A stretch of 64,000 nucleotides of DNA. Source: Bacillus sp. KH172YL63. GTDB lineage: Bacteria > Bacillota > Bacilli > Bacillales > Bacillaceae_B. Both the position numbers and the translations under genes were made by a program. Numbering within the stretch: position 1 is the stretch's first letter; every line of letters starts with the position of its first letter. Positions 52,454 to 62,636 of this stretch are shown piece after piece. The notes under the pieces were generated by a model. That model did not search any database and was not told where the DNA came from. It saw only the letters and a list, made by a program, of their open reading frames with translations. The stretch spans positions 4,126,001-4,190,000 of the forward strand of contig NZ_AP022842.1 of the NCBI RefSeq assembly GCF_011398925.1, written 5' to 3'.

Positions 52454-55400
52454 GCGTGTACTTTCCTTTCCGTTACCATAAGCGGTATTTGAATTTTTGT
52501 TTCTTTTCCATTTTCAACATAGTAACCGAATCCTGGTTGAATCTCTGGCTCCCTTCGGTCATAACTGAGTGTGAACAAGGTTTGTTCTGACTTCTTCATC
52601 AATACAAGGGCTTGTCTAATTTGTTTCATTTCGACAGTCAATGTGTCATAGCCCTTTGTCAACTCACTGTTATTTCCAGATACAATCATAGAAAAACCTA
52701 GGTGACTATAGTTTTTCATACACTTTACAATCCTGTCCTGGAGAAGAGGATCAAGATGTTGGAGGAACCTTGCATACCCATCTACAATCAGCATTACAGG
52801 TGAGAAAGATGGGAGAGAGCTTCCCTTTTGTATGGACAAGTGATATTGCTCTTCTCTTGAGCTGAATAACTCTTCTATCCTGTTTAGCCACATGGATATA
52901 TGCTCCTTATTTTCCATATAAACGACCCTGTCTTCTCTCATCAGATTCGATAGTCCCCTGTCGATGGAATCAAAGATCGCGATATGTTCACTATCCTGAA
53001 AGAGTGCAGTATTGGCTAATACTTTTAAAACATTGGTCTTTCCTTTTTGAGCCTGCCCCAATACTAAACAATGTTTTGTTTTTTTGAGGTTCACATATAC
53101 TGGTGTTACCGTTTCTTCATCCAAACCTATCGGTAGCAGTCCTGCTTTCCGGCCTGAATCTGTATACTGGGTAAAGTTAACCATGGTTAACTCTGTAGGC
53201 AGCATCGGTACCTGCTTCGGTGAGGATAAGCCTTTATACTTCTCAATTAACAACTGAATATCTTCTTTCAACAGACTTAACTGTTCGTAATCATCCTTTC
53301 CTTCATTCGGAAGAAAGACTTGAGAGAAATAGGCCGTGTCTTTCTTTACAATGGCCCTTCCTGGAATGGCTTCGGGAGTAAAAGGCAATCTTCCAAGCAT
53401 CGTATATGCCTCAGAACTGTCCATCAAATAGTGGACGATTTTCGTTTTAAGATTATTCATCAGGGACTGTCGTACAGAATTCACTCTTGTTGCTGTGAAA
53501 TACATATAAACACCGAGTGACTGTCCGTCCCTGGCAAACTGGTTGATCTGTGCTTCGAGCTCCTGCATCTCTTCTTTAACGAGATCGAAATTATCAATGG
53601 TTACGAATATTAGAGGGAGCTTTTCTTTACTTACTCTGTTATACATCTTGATTGAACTAACCTCTTGTTTCTGGAACAATTGTTTCCTGCTTGCCAGTTC
53701 ATCCTCTAATATTCCGATGAACTTCTCGATTTTCCTTTCCTCATCAATGAGGAAATAATCTGCAGTATGAGGCAATTGTTTTAATGGGAGCAATCCTCCA
53801 TTTCCAAAGTCAAGGAGGTAATAGTGGATTTCTTCAGGTGTAAACTGATTTGCCATCCCCATCAATAAGGTGATGAGCGTTTGCGTTTTACCATAACCCG
53901 ATGAGCCAAACACCCCTATATTCCCATCTTCAATCACTTCATAATGATATGGTGTTTGACTTTGCTTTTCCGGTTCATCGACCATTGAGAGAAGGATTTG
54001 GTTTGCCTCAGTCTGGACCATATCTGTCTTATATACACGATTGGCCAAAGGAGGCAGCCATGGACTCGACAAACGCTTTAAGGCGAGTTCATTCTGTAAC
54101 ACTTCTATACGGTCGACAACCGCATCAATCTCACTGAGCATTTCTTTTTGCGTGCTCTGGTTCATTGAAACCTCTGATAAAGGGATCAGCCCCAAATCTG
54201 TCACAATCGCCACTTCATCCTCCGCTTCAAAAGATTCCTCCTGATAGGGCGCCCCGCTCCAAGCAGACTGGAACAAATCGTATACTTCATTATTCCCTAC
54301 CTGAAGGTACCCTCTTCCTGTTACCGTGAGGGAAGCTGCATCTCCGTTTTTAAGAATTTCACGACTGTCTTCTGTATTCTGGACTTTTAATGCGACCCGG
54401 AAACGGGCATTACTCCATATCTGGTTGTCAATGACACCACCGGGCTTCTGTGTAGCCAAGATAAGGTGAACACCCAGGCTCCGGCCTATACGGGCAGCAC
54501 TTACTAATTCTTTAATGAATTCCGGCTCTTCACTCTTCAATTCTGCAAATTCATCACTAATAAGGAATAAATGAGGAAGAGGTTCCTCTGTTTCCCCTCG
54601 TTTATATAGCCTTGTATAATCGTTGATATGATTCACTTCATACTGGTCAAACAAGCGTTGGCGCCTTTTCAGTTCGCTTTTTATGGATGCAAGTGCACGG
54701 GTACTGAAATTCTTGCTTCCTTCAATATTTGTAATCGTCCCTAATAAATGAGGGATATTTTTGAAGGGCTGAGCCATCCCCCCGCCCTTATAATCAATTA
54801 GTAAGAACGCCACCTCATGGGGATGGAAGTGGACAGCTAATGATAGGATATACGTTTGCAGGAATTCACTTTTACCTGAACCCGTCGTTCCTGCCAATAA
54901 TCCGTGAGGGCCGTGGGCCTTTTCATGTAAGTTAAGTTCAACAATGTCTTCCTTACCTTTTAATCCGACAGGGACAGCAAGGGATTTAGCGGACTCCCTC
55001 GTCTGCCAGTTCTCTTCGATCGGCAGCTGGTCTACATCCTTTACCTTGAGCATATCAAGGAAGGATACACTCGTAGGAATGGAGTTTGTCATCCCTATTT
55101 GATGATTAAGAGTCCTGAGGGTCCTGGCAAATTTCTCATTTCCATCTTGTTCGTATCGATCCATTCTGAATGGAATTTTCACAGCCTTCTTATCCTGAAT
55201 CAGGATATCACCTTCGTTGTCATTGATATAACGTACAAGGGTATGGACATTGTCTGAAAGGCTTTCTTTTGCCTCGGCTGCAAAGATGACCGACATACCA
55301 AGATAGCCGTACTCACCTTCCAAATACTCCAATATTACATGGTCTGAAATGAGCTGGTGATTGGTGATCACAAAGACGAAATGAGGACTATACCTGACTG

Positions 55401-56907
55401 TTTCAGCGTCCTCGTCGATATCCCTTTCACGAAGCACCTCGTAAATGGAAGAAAGAATCTGGTCACGGGTTTTCTCATTATAAATAAATCCTTTTGCAAA
55501 TGACTGGGGCAATTGCAAATGGGGAAGCCACTTCATCCACTCCCAATCCTTATACTCTTCCTCATGAAAGATAAAGATGAATCTCACGTCATGATAACTG
55601 TGGAAGAAAGCTAATTGGCCAATTAACTGGTGAAGCTCATTTTTATATACGGATTCCTTACCGATTAAACCTATCGCTCCTTTATGAAGATCCACTGTTA
55701 CCGGCAGTTGATCTACTTCACGATAAGCTTCTTCCAACTTCTGCGATTCTTCCAACAAATCGTCCATTTCACGATTTGACATATCAGAAGAACTCACTGA
55801 AATACTGTAGCTTGATGGTAATTTCCCTCTTCCCAATCGAAACTGAAGAAAATCGGGGCTCTCAATGCTTCTCTCCCACAATCTGTCGGAAAGCTGGTCA
55901 GTAAGGTATTTCATTCTTTCAAAAGAAGGAAAATGAAATTGTAATACTTCTGACTGCTTATCTGCCAGAGACTGCAGTTCTTCTCTTTTACTCTCCAAAT
56001 ATTGAGTATAGATACGCTTTCTGCGTTCCTGTGATTTCTTTTTATTACTTTTATCTTTGAAGAACTGCACGGTTGAAGTTACCAGGGTGGTTGTAAACAT
56101 AACCATTGAAATGATGATGAATATCCCTCTTGGAATCACAATGGCCACAATTCCCATAAGAAGCAACATCATCAGTGGCGGAAGGATAATTAACCACAAA
56201 CTCCTGTTTGTATCATTTGATTCCTGACTCGGAAATGATAACTGAACCTTTTCATCCGGCAAATCGTAAACCATCCTTGGCGTTCGGCGGTAGTTCGGAT
56301 ATTTCTTCTGCATTTCAGACATAGGGCGTACAGTTTCCATAAGCGATGTCTGATAGTCTTCAATACTATGTATCTCGATTAAATCATCTTCTACCAACGT
56401 GATGGATAAGAACGGCGCAAATACAATATCACCGACTTCAAGTATATGTTTGCCTGTGACTGAATGACCGTTTATATAGATAGCATCCTTTGTTTCCAAC
56501 ATCCATTCCCGATTACCTTTCTTGAACAATGTAAAATGGAAGTCTGATCCTTTACAAGGATGATAGATGGTGGCATCCCCATTCACAGAAGATATGTCGA
56601 ATTCCTGTTTATGGCCTATATAATAAATTTCAGTCTTTGGGTTGAATGAAGTGAGGACGACCTTTACATTTGTATGTGTGTCATCACTTCGCACCCATTG
56701 CTCTAGACCAGGCTCGAGAATGATCCTGTCATATCCATTCTGAACAAGCTGAACGTCTGCACCAATCCACTCTATTTCAATAGGAGAAGACAATGACTGA
56801 ATGGTGACTGTATTTTCTATATGTGGTCCCAAGGTTATTTTTTTATATTCTTCTTCCAGAAGGATTGATTGATAATAGTGATCATGAAATACCCATAGGA
56901 TATACAT
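52450..56907 (-). CDS. essC: T7SS motor ATPase EssC (YukBA)
   Basis: 1485 residues, one continuous gene. Two FHA-like domains occupy about 1-190, two membrane helices about 225-270 (LPPLMMLLLMGIVAIVIPRG), then three FtsK/SpoIIIE-like ATPases. Walker A motifs are GTTGSGKS near 672, GSSGYGKT near 1002 and GQAQKGKT near 1286. Domain 1 has DYKGGGMAQPF and LFLISDEFAELK; domain 2 ends Walker B in LIFVTIDNFD. It powers secretion of WXG100/LXG substrates. AGGGGGTGAG precedes the ATG, and it lies 14 bases after essB. Confidence 0.95.
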   Translation of the reverse strand: MYILWVFHDHYYQSILLEEEYKKITLGPHIENTVTIQSLSSPIEIEWIGADVQLVQNGYDRIILEPGLEQWVRSDDTHTNVKVVLTSFNPKTEIYYIGHKQEFDISSVNGDATIYHPCKGSDFHFTLFKKGNREWMLETKDAIYINGHSVTGKHILEVGDIVFAPFLSITLVEDDLIEIHSIEDYQTSLMETVRPMSEMQKKYPNYRRTPRMVYDLPDEKVQLSFPSQESNDTNRSLWLIILPPLMMLLLMGIVAIVIPRGIFIIISMVMFTTTLVTSTVQFFKDKSNKKKSQERRKRIYTQYLESKREELQSLADKQSEVLQFHFPSFERMKYLTDQLSDRLWERSIESPDFLQFRLGRGKLPSSYSISVSSSDMSNREMDDLLEESQKLEEAYREVDQLPVTVDLHKGAIGLIGKESVYKNELHQLIGQLAFFHSYHDVRFIFIFHEEEYKDWEWMKWLPHLQLPQSFAKGFIYNEKTRDQILSSIYEVLRERDIDEDAETVRYSPHFVFVITNHQLISDHVILEYLEGEYGYLGMSVIFAAEAKESLSDNVHTLVRYINDNEGDILIQDKKAVKIPFRMDRYEQDGNEKFARTLRTLNHQIGMTNSIPTSVSFLDMLKVKDVDQLPIEENWQTRESAKSLAVPVGLKGKEDIVELNLHEKAHGPHGLLAGTTGSGKSEFLQTYILSLAVHFHPHEVAFLLIDYKGGGMAQPFKNIPHLLGTITNIEGSKNFSTRALASIKSELKRRQRLFDQYEVNHINDYTRLYKRGETEEPLPHLFLISDEFAELKSEEPEFIKELVSAARIGRSLGVHLILATQKPGGVIDNQIWSNARFRVALKVQNTEDSREILKNGDAASLTVTGRGYLQVGNNEVYDLFQSAWSGAPYQEESFEAEDEVAIVTDLGLIPLSEVSMNQSTQKEMLSEIDAVVDRIEVLQNELALKRLSSPWLPPLANRVYKTDMVQTEANQILLSMVDEPEKQSQTPYHYEVIEDGNIGVFGSSGYGKTQTLITLLMGMANQFTPEEIHYYLLDFGNGGLLPLKQLPHTADYFLIDEERKIEKFIGILEDELASRKQLFQKQEVSSIKMYNRVSKEKLPLIFVTIDNFDLVKEEMQELEAQINQFARDGQSLGVYMYFTATRVNSVRQSLMNNLKTKIVHYLMDSSEAYTMLGRLPFTPEAIPGRAIVKKDTAYFSQVFLPNEGKDDYEQLSLLKEDIQLLIEKYKGLSSPKQVPMLPTELTMVNFTQYTDSGRKAGLLPIGLDEETVTPVYVNLKKTKHCLVLGQAQKGKTNVLKVLANTALFQDSEHIAIFDSIDRGLSNLMREDRVVYMENKEHISMWLNRIEELFSSREEQYHLSIQKGSSLPSFSPVMLIVDGYARFLQHLDPLLQDRIVKCMKNYSHLGFSMIVSGNNSELTKGYDTLTVEMKQIRQALVLMKKSEQTLFTLSYDRREPEIQPGFGYYVENGKETKIQIPLMVTERKVHA

Positions 56908-56921
56908 CTGCTCACCCCCTG

Positions 56922-58202
56922 TTAATTCGTTTTCTTCTGTTGTTCATTCGAATTTGATTCTGAAGGTGAAGAACTTCCGCTATCTGAAGCAGAGGGCTCG
57001 GATGAAGGTTCGGCATCGTCTTCCCTCGAATTTATAGATTCTTCTTCCAACGTCTTCATTTCTTCTTCATATTCTGAGATTTCACTCTCAATCTCATTTA
57101 ATTCCTGCTGTCTTTCCTCACTGTCAAGGTCTCCATCTGCCTTTACCTGCTCCCGGTATTTCAGAAGGCCGAATAATATCAGGTCACGATCCTCCAAAAA
57201 GCGGGCCACTTCAAGTGCGTCCTTGGCATTTCCTCTTCCGATATTAATCCAATACTCATAATAAAGCGGGTCTGATTGAAGAGAGACCGTATTACGAACA
57301 TTTTCTTTTTGAACCTCCGTCAATGATTCATTAATGACATAGGAAAGGGCAAGCTGGTATTGAGAAACCTTAGGAATTTCATCGATTTCATAAGGTTGAA
57401 GTTCTGTCACCACATCACTATACTTCTCGAGCAGAAAACTTTCTTGGGCAGCAACCACCCTATCTTGTTTAGGGTTCATAAAGAATAGAGAATAGATGGA
57501 ATATAGCAAGGCAGGAATCAAACAAATTGTCACCCCAAACAGGACATACCGATTCATTTTCCACTTCTTTTTGCTTACCTTCATAAAGAAACTTTCGTTT
57601 TCTTTCGTTTCCGTAATGGATTCATTTAAGATGTCACTCAATTGATCCAGGCTTTCCACTTCCAAAATCATTTTAGACAATGGAGACAGTTTCAATGTTC
57701 CAGTGAATTTGAGGTATTCTTTAAAGGTATATTGTGAGTCTACTAATGCAGCAACCGCGGCTTTCGTTTCCTTCAGCAACAGCTCCTTGTCTTTTTCATA
57801 AGGGGGAAGACTTTCTTTCACACCGAAGTGAATAAAATGAGGAGTCAATCCTTGATCAAACACAATGTTTTCGGGACAGACGATAAGATGAAGACGGGAC
57901 AAGCTATGATTCTGGATTTGTTGTACTAGTTGATAAGCAGTCATCAATCTTTCCTTTTTACTCGCCTTTAAACCTGAAAAAAATGCAAAAGACTCCGGGA
58001 TGCTGTTTACAATGGAGAGTTCGTCGTTTTCCATCATGATTTCTTTTTGAATAAGAGGGGACAAGTCCTTCAGGAAGTTGATCTCTGAAACTTCATCCAG
58101 CTTGATCTTTTCTTTTTGAAAGATCAGGGTGACTCGATTTTCTTTTCTATGTATGTCTGCTTCCAGTTTTTCCTGTAAGTAAGATCCACTTCTATGCACC
58201 AT
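56922..58202 (-). CDS. essB: T7SS pseudokinase-like EssB (YukC)
   Basis: 426 residues. Cytoplasmic kinase-like fold (about 1-205), one membrane helix (MNRYVLFGVTICLIPALLYS) and an outside helical-repeat part (QLALSYVINESLTEVQKENV). The tail is Ser/Glu rich (PSASDSGSSSPSESNSNEQQ). Essential scaffold of T7SSb. GGAGACC is the ribosome binding site; 15 bases from esaB. Confidence 0.92.
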   Translation of the reverse strand: MVHRSGSYLQEKLEADIHRKENRVTLIFQKEKIKLDEVSEINFLKDLSPLIQKEIMMENDELSIVNSIPESFAFFSGLKASKKERLMTAYQLVQQIQNHSLSRLHLIVCPENIVFDQGLTPHFIHFGVKESLPPYEKDKELLLKETKAAVAALVDSQYTFKEYLKFTGTLKLSPLSKMILEVESLDQLSDILNESITETKENESFFMKVSKKKWKMNRYVLFGVTICLIPALLYSIYSLFFMNPKQDRVVAAQESFLLEKYSDVVTELQPYEIDEIPKVSQYQLALSYVINESLTEVQKENVRNTVSLQSDPLYYEYWINIGRGNAKDALEVARFLEDRDLILFGLLKYREQVKADGDLDSEERQQELNEIESEISEYEEEMKTLEEESINSREDDAEPSSEPSASDSGSSSPSESNSNEQQKKTN

Positions 58203-58217
58203 TTCTATTGGTCTCCT

Positions 58218-58457
58218 TTATAAAATCTCAATACGATCTCCTGTACGGATTCCAGCATCAATCAGGCGTATATTTCCTGGAATAACCTCCTGCTTGTTGG
58301 TTATCCGGATCCAATAGCCTTCCCTGGAGCCTGCTTCAAGCTTTTGAGACTGCCATACTAAATCGATCAGCTTTTTTACAGTGTGATAATTGGATAATCT
58401 CATATCGATGCGTCTATCATCGTAGCGTTTTAAATCTATGGTGATTTCTATATACAT
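58218..58457 (-). CDS. esaB: T7SS ubiquitin-like EsaB (YukD)
   Basis: 79 residues, the exact YukD length. Beta-grasp protein: MYIEITIDLKRYDDRRIDMR at the start, DLVWQSQKL helix and GIRTGDRIEIL at the end. ATG 58457 is chosen because GAGGTGAC lies upstream; GTG 58469 is inside that site. Cytosolic regulator of the secretion system. Confidence 0.9.
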   Translation of the reverse strand: MYIEITIDLKRYDDRRIDMRLSNYHTVKKLIDLVWQSQKLEAGSREGYWIRITNKQEVIPGNIRLIDAGIRTGDRIEIL

Positions 58458-58478
58458 AACCGTTGTCACCTCATAAGG

Positions 58479-58511
58479 AAGGAGCGCCCCACATAATGAT
58501 AAGCGCTCCTT
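58479..58511 (-). promoter_or_regulatory. Hairpin between esxA and esaB
   Basis: AAGGAGCGC (58479-58487) with GCGCTCCTT (58503-58511), a perfect 9-bp stem with no T-run on the minus strand. It may lower read-through or protect the esxA message, giving more EsxA than machinery. Confidence 0.55.
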
Positions 58512-58537
58512 CTTCTTTAAAATGGATTGGGATAAAC

Positions 58538-58831
58538 TTATCCACGAATTTGATTGGCGATTTGAGCATCTGCATCTTCAAGGGACTTCGCTGTGCTAGT
58601 CAATTGCATTGAGATGTCTTCAAGAAGCTGTTGCATCTGAAGGAATGAAGGACGAAGAGTTTGATACTGCTCAGCAAACGCACGGCTTGATTCACCTTCC
58701 CACATACCTTCAAGCTCAGAGATCATATTGTCAAGGCGTGAGATCTGCTCACCTACTTGACTGCTTTCTCCTGTGTATCGGTTTGACATACTAATCAATT
58801 CTGCCGGGGTAACGCGAATTATTCCTGACAT
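58538..58831 (-). CDS. esxA: WXG100 secreted protein EsxA (YukE)
   Basis: 97 residues, helix-turn-helix hairpin with W44-E45-G46 in the turn (SELEGMWEGESSRAFAEQYQ). The start MSGIIRVTPAELISMSNRYT and the tail AKSLEDADAQIANQIRG are YukE-like. Secreted as a homodimer through EssC. First gene of the operon, with a long AT-rich leader and AAGGGAGAGG before the ATG. Confidence 0.95.
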   Translation of the reverse strand: MSGIIRVTPAELISMSNRYTGESSQVGEQISRLDNMISELEGMWEGESSRAFAEQYQTLRPSFLQMQQLLEDISMQLTSTAKSLEDADAQIANQIRG

Positions 58832-59247
58832 GTAATTCCTCTCCCTTACTTTAAGTTGTTGGTAATCATCTATTTCAATTCAGAATACCCAAGTAAATTG
58901 CCAAAGTACCAATATGTAACGTCCACAACCAAAAACCATAATATTACAATTAATGCCACACTTCCAATATCATACTATTATAAACATACATATAAACACA
59001 ATTTTTACAGAAAAAAGGAAACTTTATAACTACAAGAATATTTTTATTCAGGTCCTTTGTTGTATGACGCTCACGATCCCATTAGGACATTTGTAACAGT
59101 ATGGTTACTTAAAGCCTTCTGTTGATGTAAACACTGTATATATAACTTTCAATGAGCACTTTGGTTACAAGTACTTACTATATATCCTTATTTTTACTTT
59201 TATAAACCATTTTTTTGAAACAATTTACCAGAGAATCATAGACCTAA
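58832..59247. other. AT-rich region upstream of the T7SS operon
   Basis: About 415 bp with no ORF. It must contain the esxA promoter; several A/T tracts are present but no clear operator or -35/-10 pair could be fixed. Confidence 0.5.
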
Positions 59248-59281
59248 AAAAAACTCCCTCCATGAGGAAGTGAGTTTTTAC
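59248..59281 (-). terminator. Terminator of the lipoprotein gene
   Basis: AAAACTCCCTCC and GGAAGTGAGTTTT (59248-59279) form a stem with mismatches; a T-run follows on the minus strand. Confidence 0.7.
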
Positions 59282-59293
59282 AAGTGAAGATCT

Positions 59294-59908
59294 TTATAAT
59301 TCTTCTACATTTTGTTTTGGTTTATCCATGTTATATGTGACACCATACTCCTCAGCGAGAAGTTGCATATCTGCATGATAAGCCTCCACAAGCTTATAAT
59401 ATTCCTCCATTTTTTCATTGGATTCATGAATCAACTCTTCATTCTGATCTTCAATCGCTTCTTTTTCGAGAATGAGAGCTTCATAGAAGGTTTCGGTCGC
59501 TGTCACGATTTGGATCGCCATGTCTTCAAGCTCTGGTATATCTGACTCAATACTCCTCGCTTCTTCCAGTGCTTTCTCGTAGGCTGGAATCGTATTACTT
59601 GTCAGTTCTTCGTAGACTGTTGGGTCATCGGTATAGTTGCCACCCGACACCGAAGCCAGTGACTGAAATGCGACGACTTCATATTGAGCCACCCTGTAGA
59701 CATCTTCATTAATAAATTCAAGGATTGCTTTTTGCCTATCCCCCACCCCTGTATCGTCTTTCATCGGTTCCACTATTTCTTTTTCCTCTGAATCGCTCCC
59801 TATCTCTTTGGAATCAGCTACCTGCTCCTTATTGATTGAGTTCTCTCCTTCAACGCATCCACTTAATAAGAACAGTATGATGATTGACGCAAAACGTAGC
59901 TTTCTCAT
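59294..59908 (-). CDS. Lipoprotein next to T7SS, unknown
   Basis: 204 residues. Signal peptide with lipobox FLLSGC, an acidic linker (DSKEIGSDSEEKEIVEP) and a helical, acidic body (QKAILEFINEDVYRVAQYEV, KEAIEDQNEELIHESNEKME) probably forming a coiled coil or helical bundle. No family recognised. It is upstream of esxA on the same strand but with its own terminator, so co-regulation with secretion is only a possibility. Confidence 0.65.
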   Translation of the reverse strand: MRKLRFASIIILFLLSGCVEGENSINKEQVADSKEIGSDSEEKEIVEPMKDDTGVGDRQKAILEFINEDVYRVAQYEVVAFQSLASVSGGNYTDDPTVYEELTSNTIPAYEKALEEARSIESDIPELEDMAIQIVTATETFYEALILEKEAIEDQNEELIHESNEKMEEYYKLVEAYHADMQLLAEEYGVTYNMDKPKQNVEEL

Positions 59909-60083
59909 GGGTTAATTCCTTTCTTCTGCAATTGGCTAAATTGCTTTTAGAAGATAAATACCCATTTTTTGTTAAAATAATCTGGATTCAACCTATTAAA
60001 CTCATGATATCTTCAGTCAGATGGCAAAGTGATTCGATTTCCTATACAATTTATGTAAATAGCAAAATAGTGTGGTGAATGTG

Positions 60084-60773
60084 ATGTTCAAATTATTACT
60101 AATAGAAGATGATACCTCCCTTTTCAATGAACTACGGGATAGGCTTTCCCAGTGGTCCTATGACGTATATGGCATCCAAGACTTTAATCAGGTGATGGCA
60201 GAATTCGCAGCCATTAAACCTGATCTTGTGATCATCGATATCCAACTGCCTAAATTTGATGGATTCCACTGGTGCCGGATGATCCGGAGTCATTCCAATG
60301 TACCGATCTTGTTCTTATCTTCACGTGAACATCCGACGGATATGGTGATGGCCATGCAGCTTGGTGCGGATGATTTCATTCAGAAACCATTTCATTTCGA
60401 TGTACTCATCGCCAAGATTCAAGCGACGCTAAGAAGGGTGTATAACTACAATACCGAGCAGGTCAGTATCAGGACATGGTCCGGAGCAACGGTTGATGTG
60501 GAGCGTAATACCGTATCCAATGAAATTGGCTCCATTGAACTGTCGAAGAATGAAATGTATATTCTAAAGCTGCTGATCGAGCAGAAGAATAAAATTGTCA
60601 AAAGGGACGATCTCATCAACAGCCTATGGGATGACAAGCGATTCATCAGTGATAACACGTTGACCGTCAACGTAAACCGCCTCAGGAAACGTCTTGAAGA
60701 AATAGGATTGGGTCGCTATATCGAAACGAAAGTTGGGCAAGGGTATGTTGCCATAGAAGAGGATTCGCTATGA
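60084..60773 (+). CDS. Bce-type OmpR-family response regulator
   Basis: 229 residues. Receiver domain (LLLIEDDTSLFNELRDRL; phospho-Asp in PDLVIIDIQLPKFDGFHWCR; Lys in ADDFIQKPFHFD) and a C-terminal winged helix (SLWDDKRFISDNTLTVNVNR). Length and motifs match BceR/GraR. ATG 60084 preferred (GGTGAA upstream). Overlaps the kinase gene by 4 bases. Confidence 0.9.
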   Translation: MFKLLLIEDDTSLFNELRDRLSQWSYDVYGIQDFNQVMAEFAAIKPDLVIIDIQLPKFDGFHWCRMIRSHSNVPILFLSSREHPTDMVMAMQLGADDFIQKPFHFDVLIAKIQATLRRVYNYNTEQVSIRTWSGATVDVERNTVSNEIGSIELSKNEMYILKLLIEQKNKIVKRDDLINSLWDDKRFISDNTLTVNVNRLRKRLEEIGLGRYIETKVGQGYVAIEEDSL

Positions 60774-61774
60774 TCCGTACATACATATGGGAGAGGAAAA
60801 GCTGGATTGGGTTCATTATCGGACTTCACTTGATGTGGATTTTCATTGCTTACATCGATTCAGCCATCCCCCTGCAACCGATTCTGTACATGACATTTCT
60901 TTCACTGCTATTTTTCATATTATTTTTGTTCATCCGTTATCAGAAAGAAACCCGTTTTTTCAAACGTCTGAAAGAATGGGATCATAACCTGCAGGTTACA
61001 GGGCTCGACTCTCCAGATTCACCATTTGAAGAAATGATCTCAGAAAACCTGGCTGAGCAGGCTGGTCTGCTGCGGAAAGAGGTAACAGGCAACAGACTGA
61101 TGCTTCAACAGGAGAAAGATGAGCTTCTCGCCTGGATCCATGAAGTGAAGACGCCGCTGACGGCGATGCATTTGATGATTGAACGGATGGAAGATAAATC
61201 ATTAAAGGCCCCATTAATATATGAGTGGCTCAGGGTTCACCTTCTATTAGACCAGCAGCTTCACCGTAAGCGGCTCGCCTTTATGGAAAATGATTTATAT
61301 ATTGAGGAGACGGATCTTGAGGCCGTCCTGTTCCAGGAAATCAAAACCCTCCAGTCCTGGTGCATCCAAAAAGGGATTGGCTTTGATATTGAGCTGCCGT
61401 TCACTCATGTATTGAGTGATGCCAAATGGCTTGCCTTTATGATTAGGCAGCTGTTAACCAATGCCGTTAAATACAGTACAGAATCGGATATTCAAATAAA
61501 TAGTGAACAGATTAATGGGAAAACGAAACTTACGATCCAGGATTCAGGCCGGGGGATCGATTCCAGGGACATGCCGCGGATTTTTGACAAAGGCTTCACT
61601 TCGACAGTCGATCATCATGATCATGCCTCCACCGGAATGGGGTTGTACCTGACTAAACGGGTGGCAGAATCCTTGCTCATATCCGTAGAGATCCAGTCAA
61701 AAAGAGGAGAAGGGACCACCGTGGCCCTAATCTTCCCAAAGAAAAATGATTTCCTGCAATTGACCGGCGTGTGA
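60770..61774 (+). CDS. Bce-type intramembrane-sensing histidine kinase
   Basis: 334 residues. Two closely spaced helices at the N-terminus with almost no outside loop (about 13-65), then HisKA with LAWIHEVKTPLTAMHLMIER and HATPase with LLTNAVKYS, DSGRGI and GMGLYLTKRVAE. This is the BceS/GraS plan, where sensing is by contact with the transporter. Operon with the regulator; the transporter follows. Confidence 0.9.
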   Translation: MIRTYIWERKSWIGFIIGLHLMWIFIAYIDSAIPLQPILYMTFLSLLFFILFLFIRYQKETRFFKRLKEWDHNLQVTGLDSPDSPFEEMISENLAEQAGLLRKEVTGNRLMLQQEKDELLAWIHEVKTPLTAMHLMIERMEDKSLKAPLIYEWLRVHLLLDQQLHRKRLAFMENDLYIEETDLEAVLFQEIKTLQSWCIQKGIGFDIELPFTHVLSDAKWLAFMIRQLLTNAVKYSTESDIQINSEQINGKTKLTIQDSGRGIDSRDMPRIFDKGFTSTVDHHDHASTGMGLYLTKRVAESLLISVEIQSKRGEGTTVALIFPKKNDFLQLTGV

Positions 61775-61787
61775 CAAAAATGTCACA
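61770..61787 (+). promoter_or_regulatory. BceR-type operator and promoter of the transporter genes
   Basis: TGTGACA (61770-61776) and TGTCACA (61781-61787) form an inverted repeat over the kinase stop codon. TATAAT follows at 61839-61844 with a poor -35, as at activator-dependent Bce promoters. Confidence 0.65.
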
Positions 61788-61874
61788 TGCTTTTCTGTTT
61801 TGTTCGAACAATAAAAGGAAAAGCAACTTCCTGCTTTTTATAATAAAGGTATTAAATCAAAGGAGTTTTTCAAG

Positions 61875-62636
61875 ATGAGGATATTAGAAGCAAATAAATT
61901 ACAAAAAAGCTACGGAAACAAAATGAATAAGCAGGAAGTGTTAAAAGGGATTGATTTATCCATCGGGAAAGGAGAATTCGTCAGTATCATGGGGGCATCC
62001 GGGTCAGGCAAGACAACCCTTTTGAACGTCCTATCTTCCATCGACAAAGTGAGCGCTGGATCGATTAAAATCGAAGGAAGCGAAATGACTCTCATGAAGG
62101 AAAAACAGCTTGCACAGTTCAGGAAAAACCACCTTGGTTTTATCTTTCAGGATTACAATCTTCTGGACACCTTGACGGTGAAAGAGAATATCCTTCTACC
62201 GTTATCCATCACCAAAATCCCAAAAAAAGAAGCAGACCAGAAATTTAATGACCTTGCTGCGGAGCTCGGCATCTACGAATTGAAAGATAAATATCCAAAC
62301 GAAATCTCAGGCGGTCAGAAACAGCGGACATCAGCAGCCCGTGCCTTCATCCATGAACCAAGCATCATTTTCGCAGACGAACCGACTGGTGCCCTCGATT
62401 CAAAATCTGCATCCGACCTTTTACACAAGCTGAGTCAACTCAATCAAAAGCTTCAAACGACGGTCGTCATGGTCACCCACGATCCTGTCGCCGCAAGCTA
62501 CTGCAGCCGGGTCATCTTCATCAAAGACGGTCAGATTTACACACAATTAACAAAAGGTGATCAGGAAAGACAGCCATTCTTCAAAGACATCATGAAAACC
62601 CAAGGCGTGCTTGGCGGGGTGCAAAATGAACATTAA
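61875..62636 (+). CDS. Bce-type ABC transporter ATPase
   Basis: 253 residues. Walker [14 protein letters not shown]-loop [18 protein letters not shown], signature [15 protein letters not shown], Walker [13 protein letters not shown] and H-loop VTHDP: the MacB/LolD-like BceA form. It works with the ten-helix permease that starts inside its 3' end. AAAGGAG precedes the ATG. Confidence 0.92.
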   Translation: MRILEANKLQKSYGNKMNKQEVLKGIDLSIGKGEFVSIMGASGSGKTTLLNVLSSIDKVSAGSIKIEGSEMTLMKEKQLAQFRKNHLGFIFQDYNLLDTLTVKENILLPLSITKIPKKEADQKFNDLAAELGIYELKDKYPNEISGGQKQRTSAARAFIHEPSIIFADEPTGALDSKSASDLLHKLSQLNQKLQTTVVMVTHDPVAASYCSRVIFIKDGQIYTQLTKGDQERQPFFKDIMKTQGVLGGVQNEH

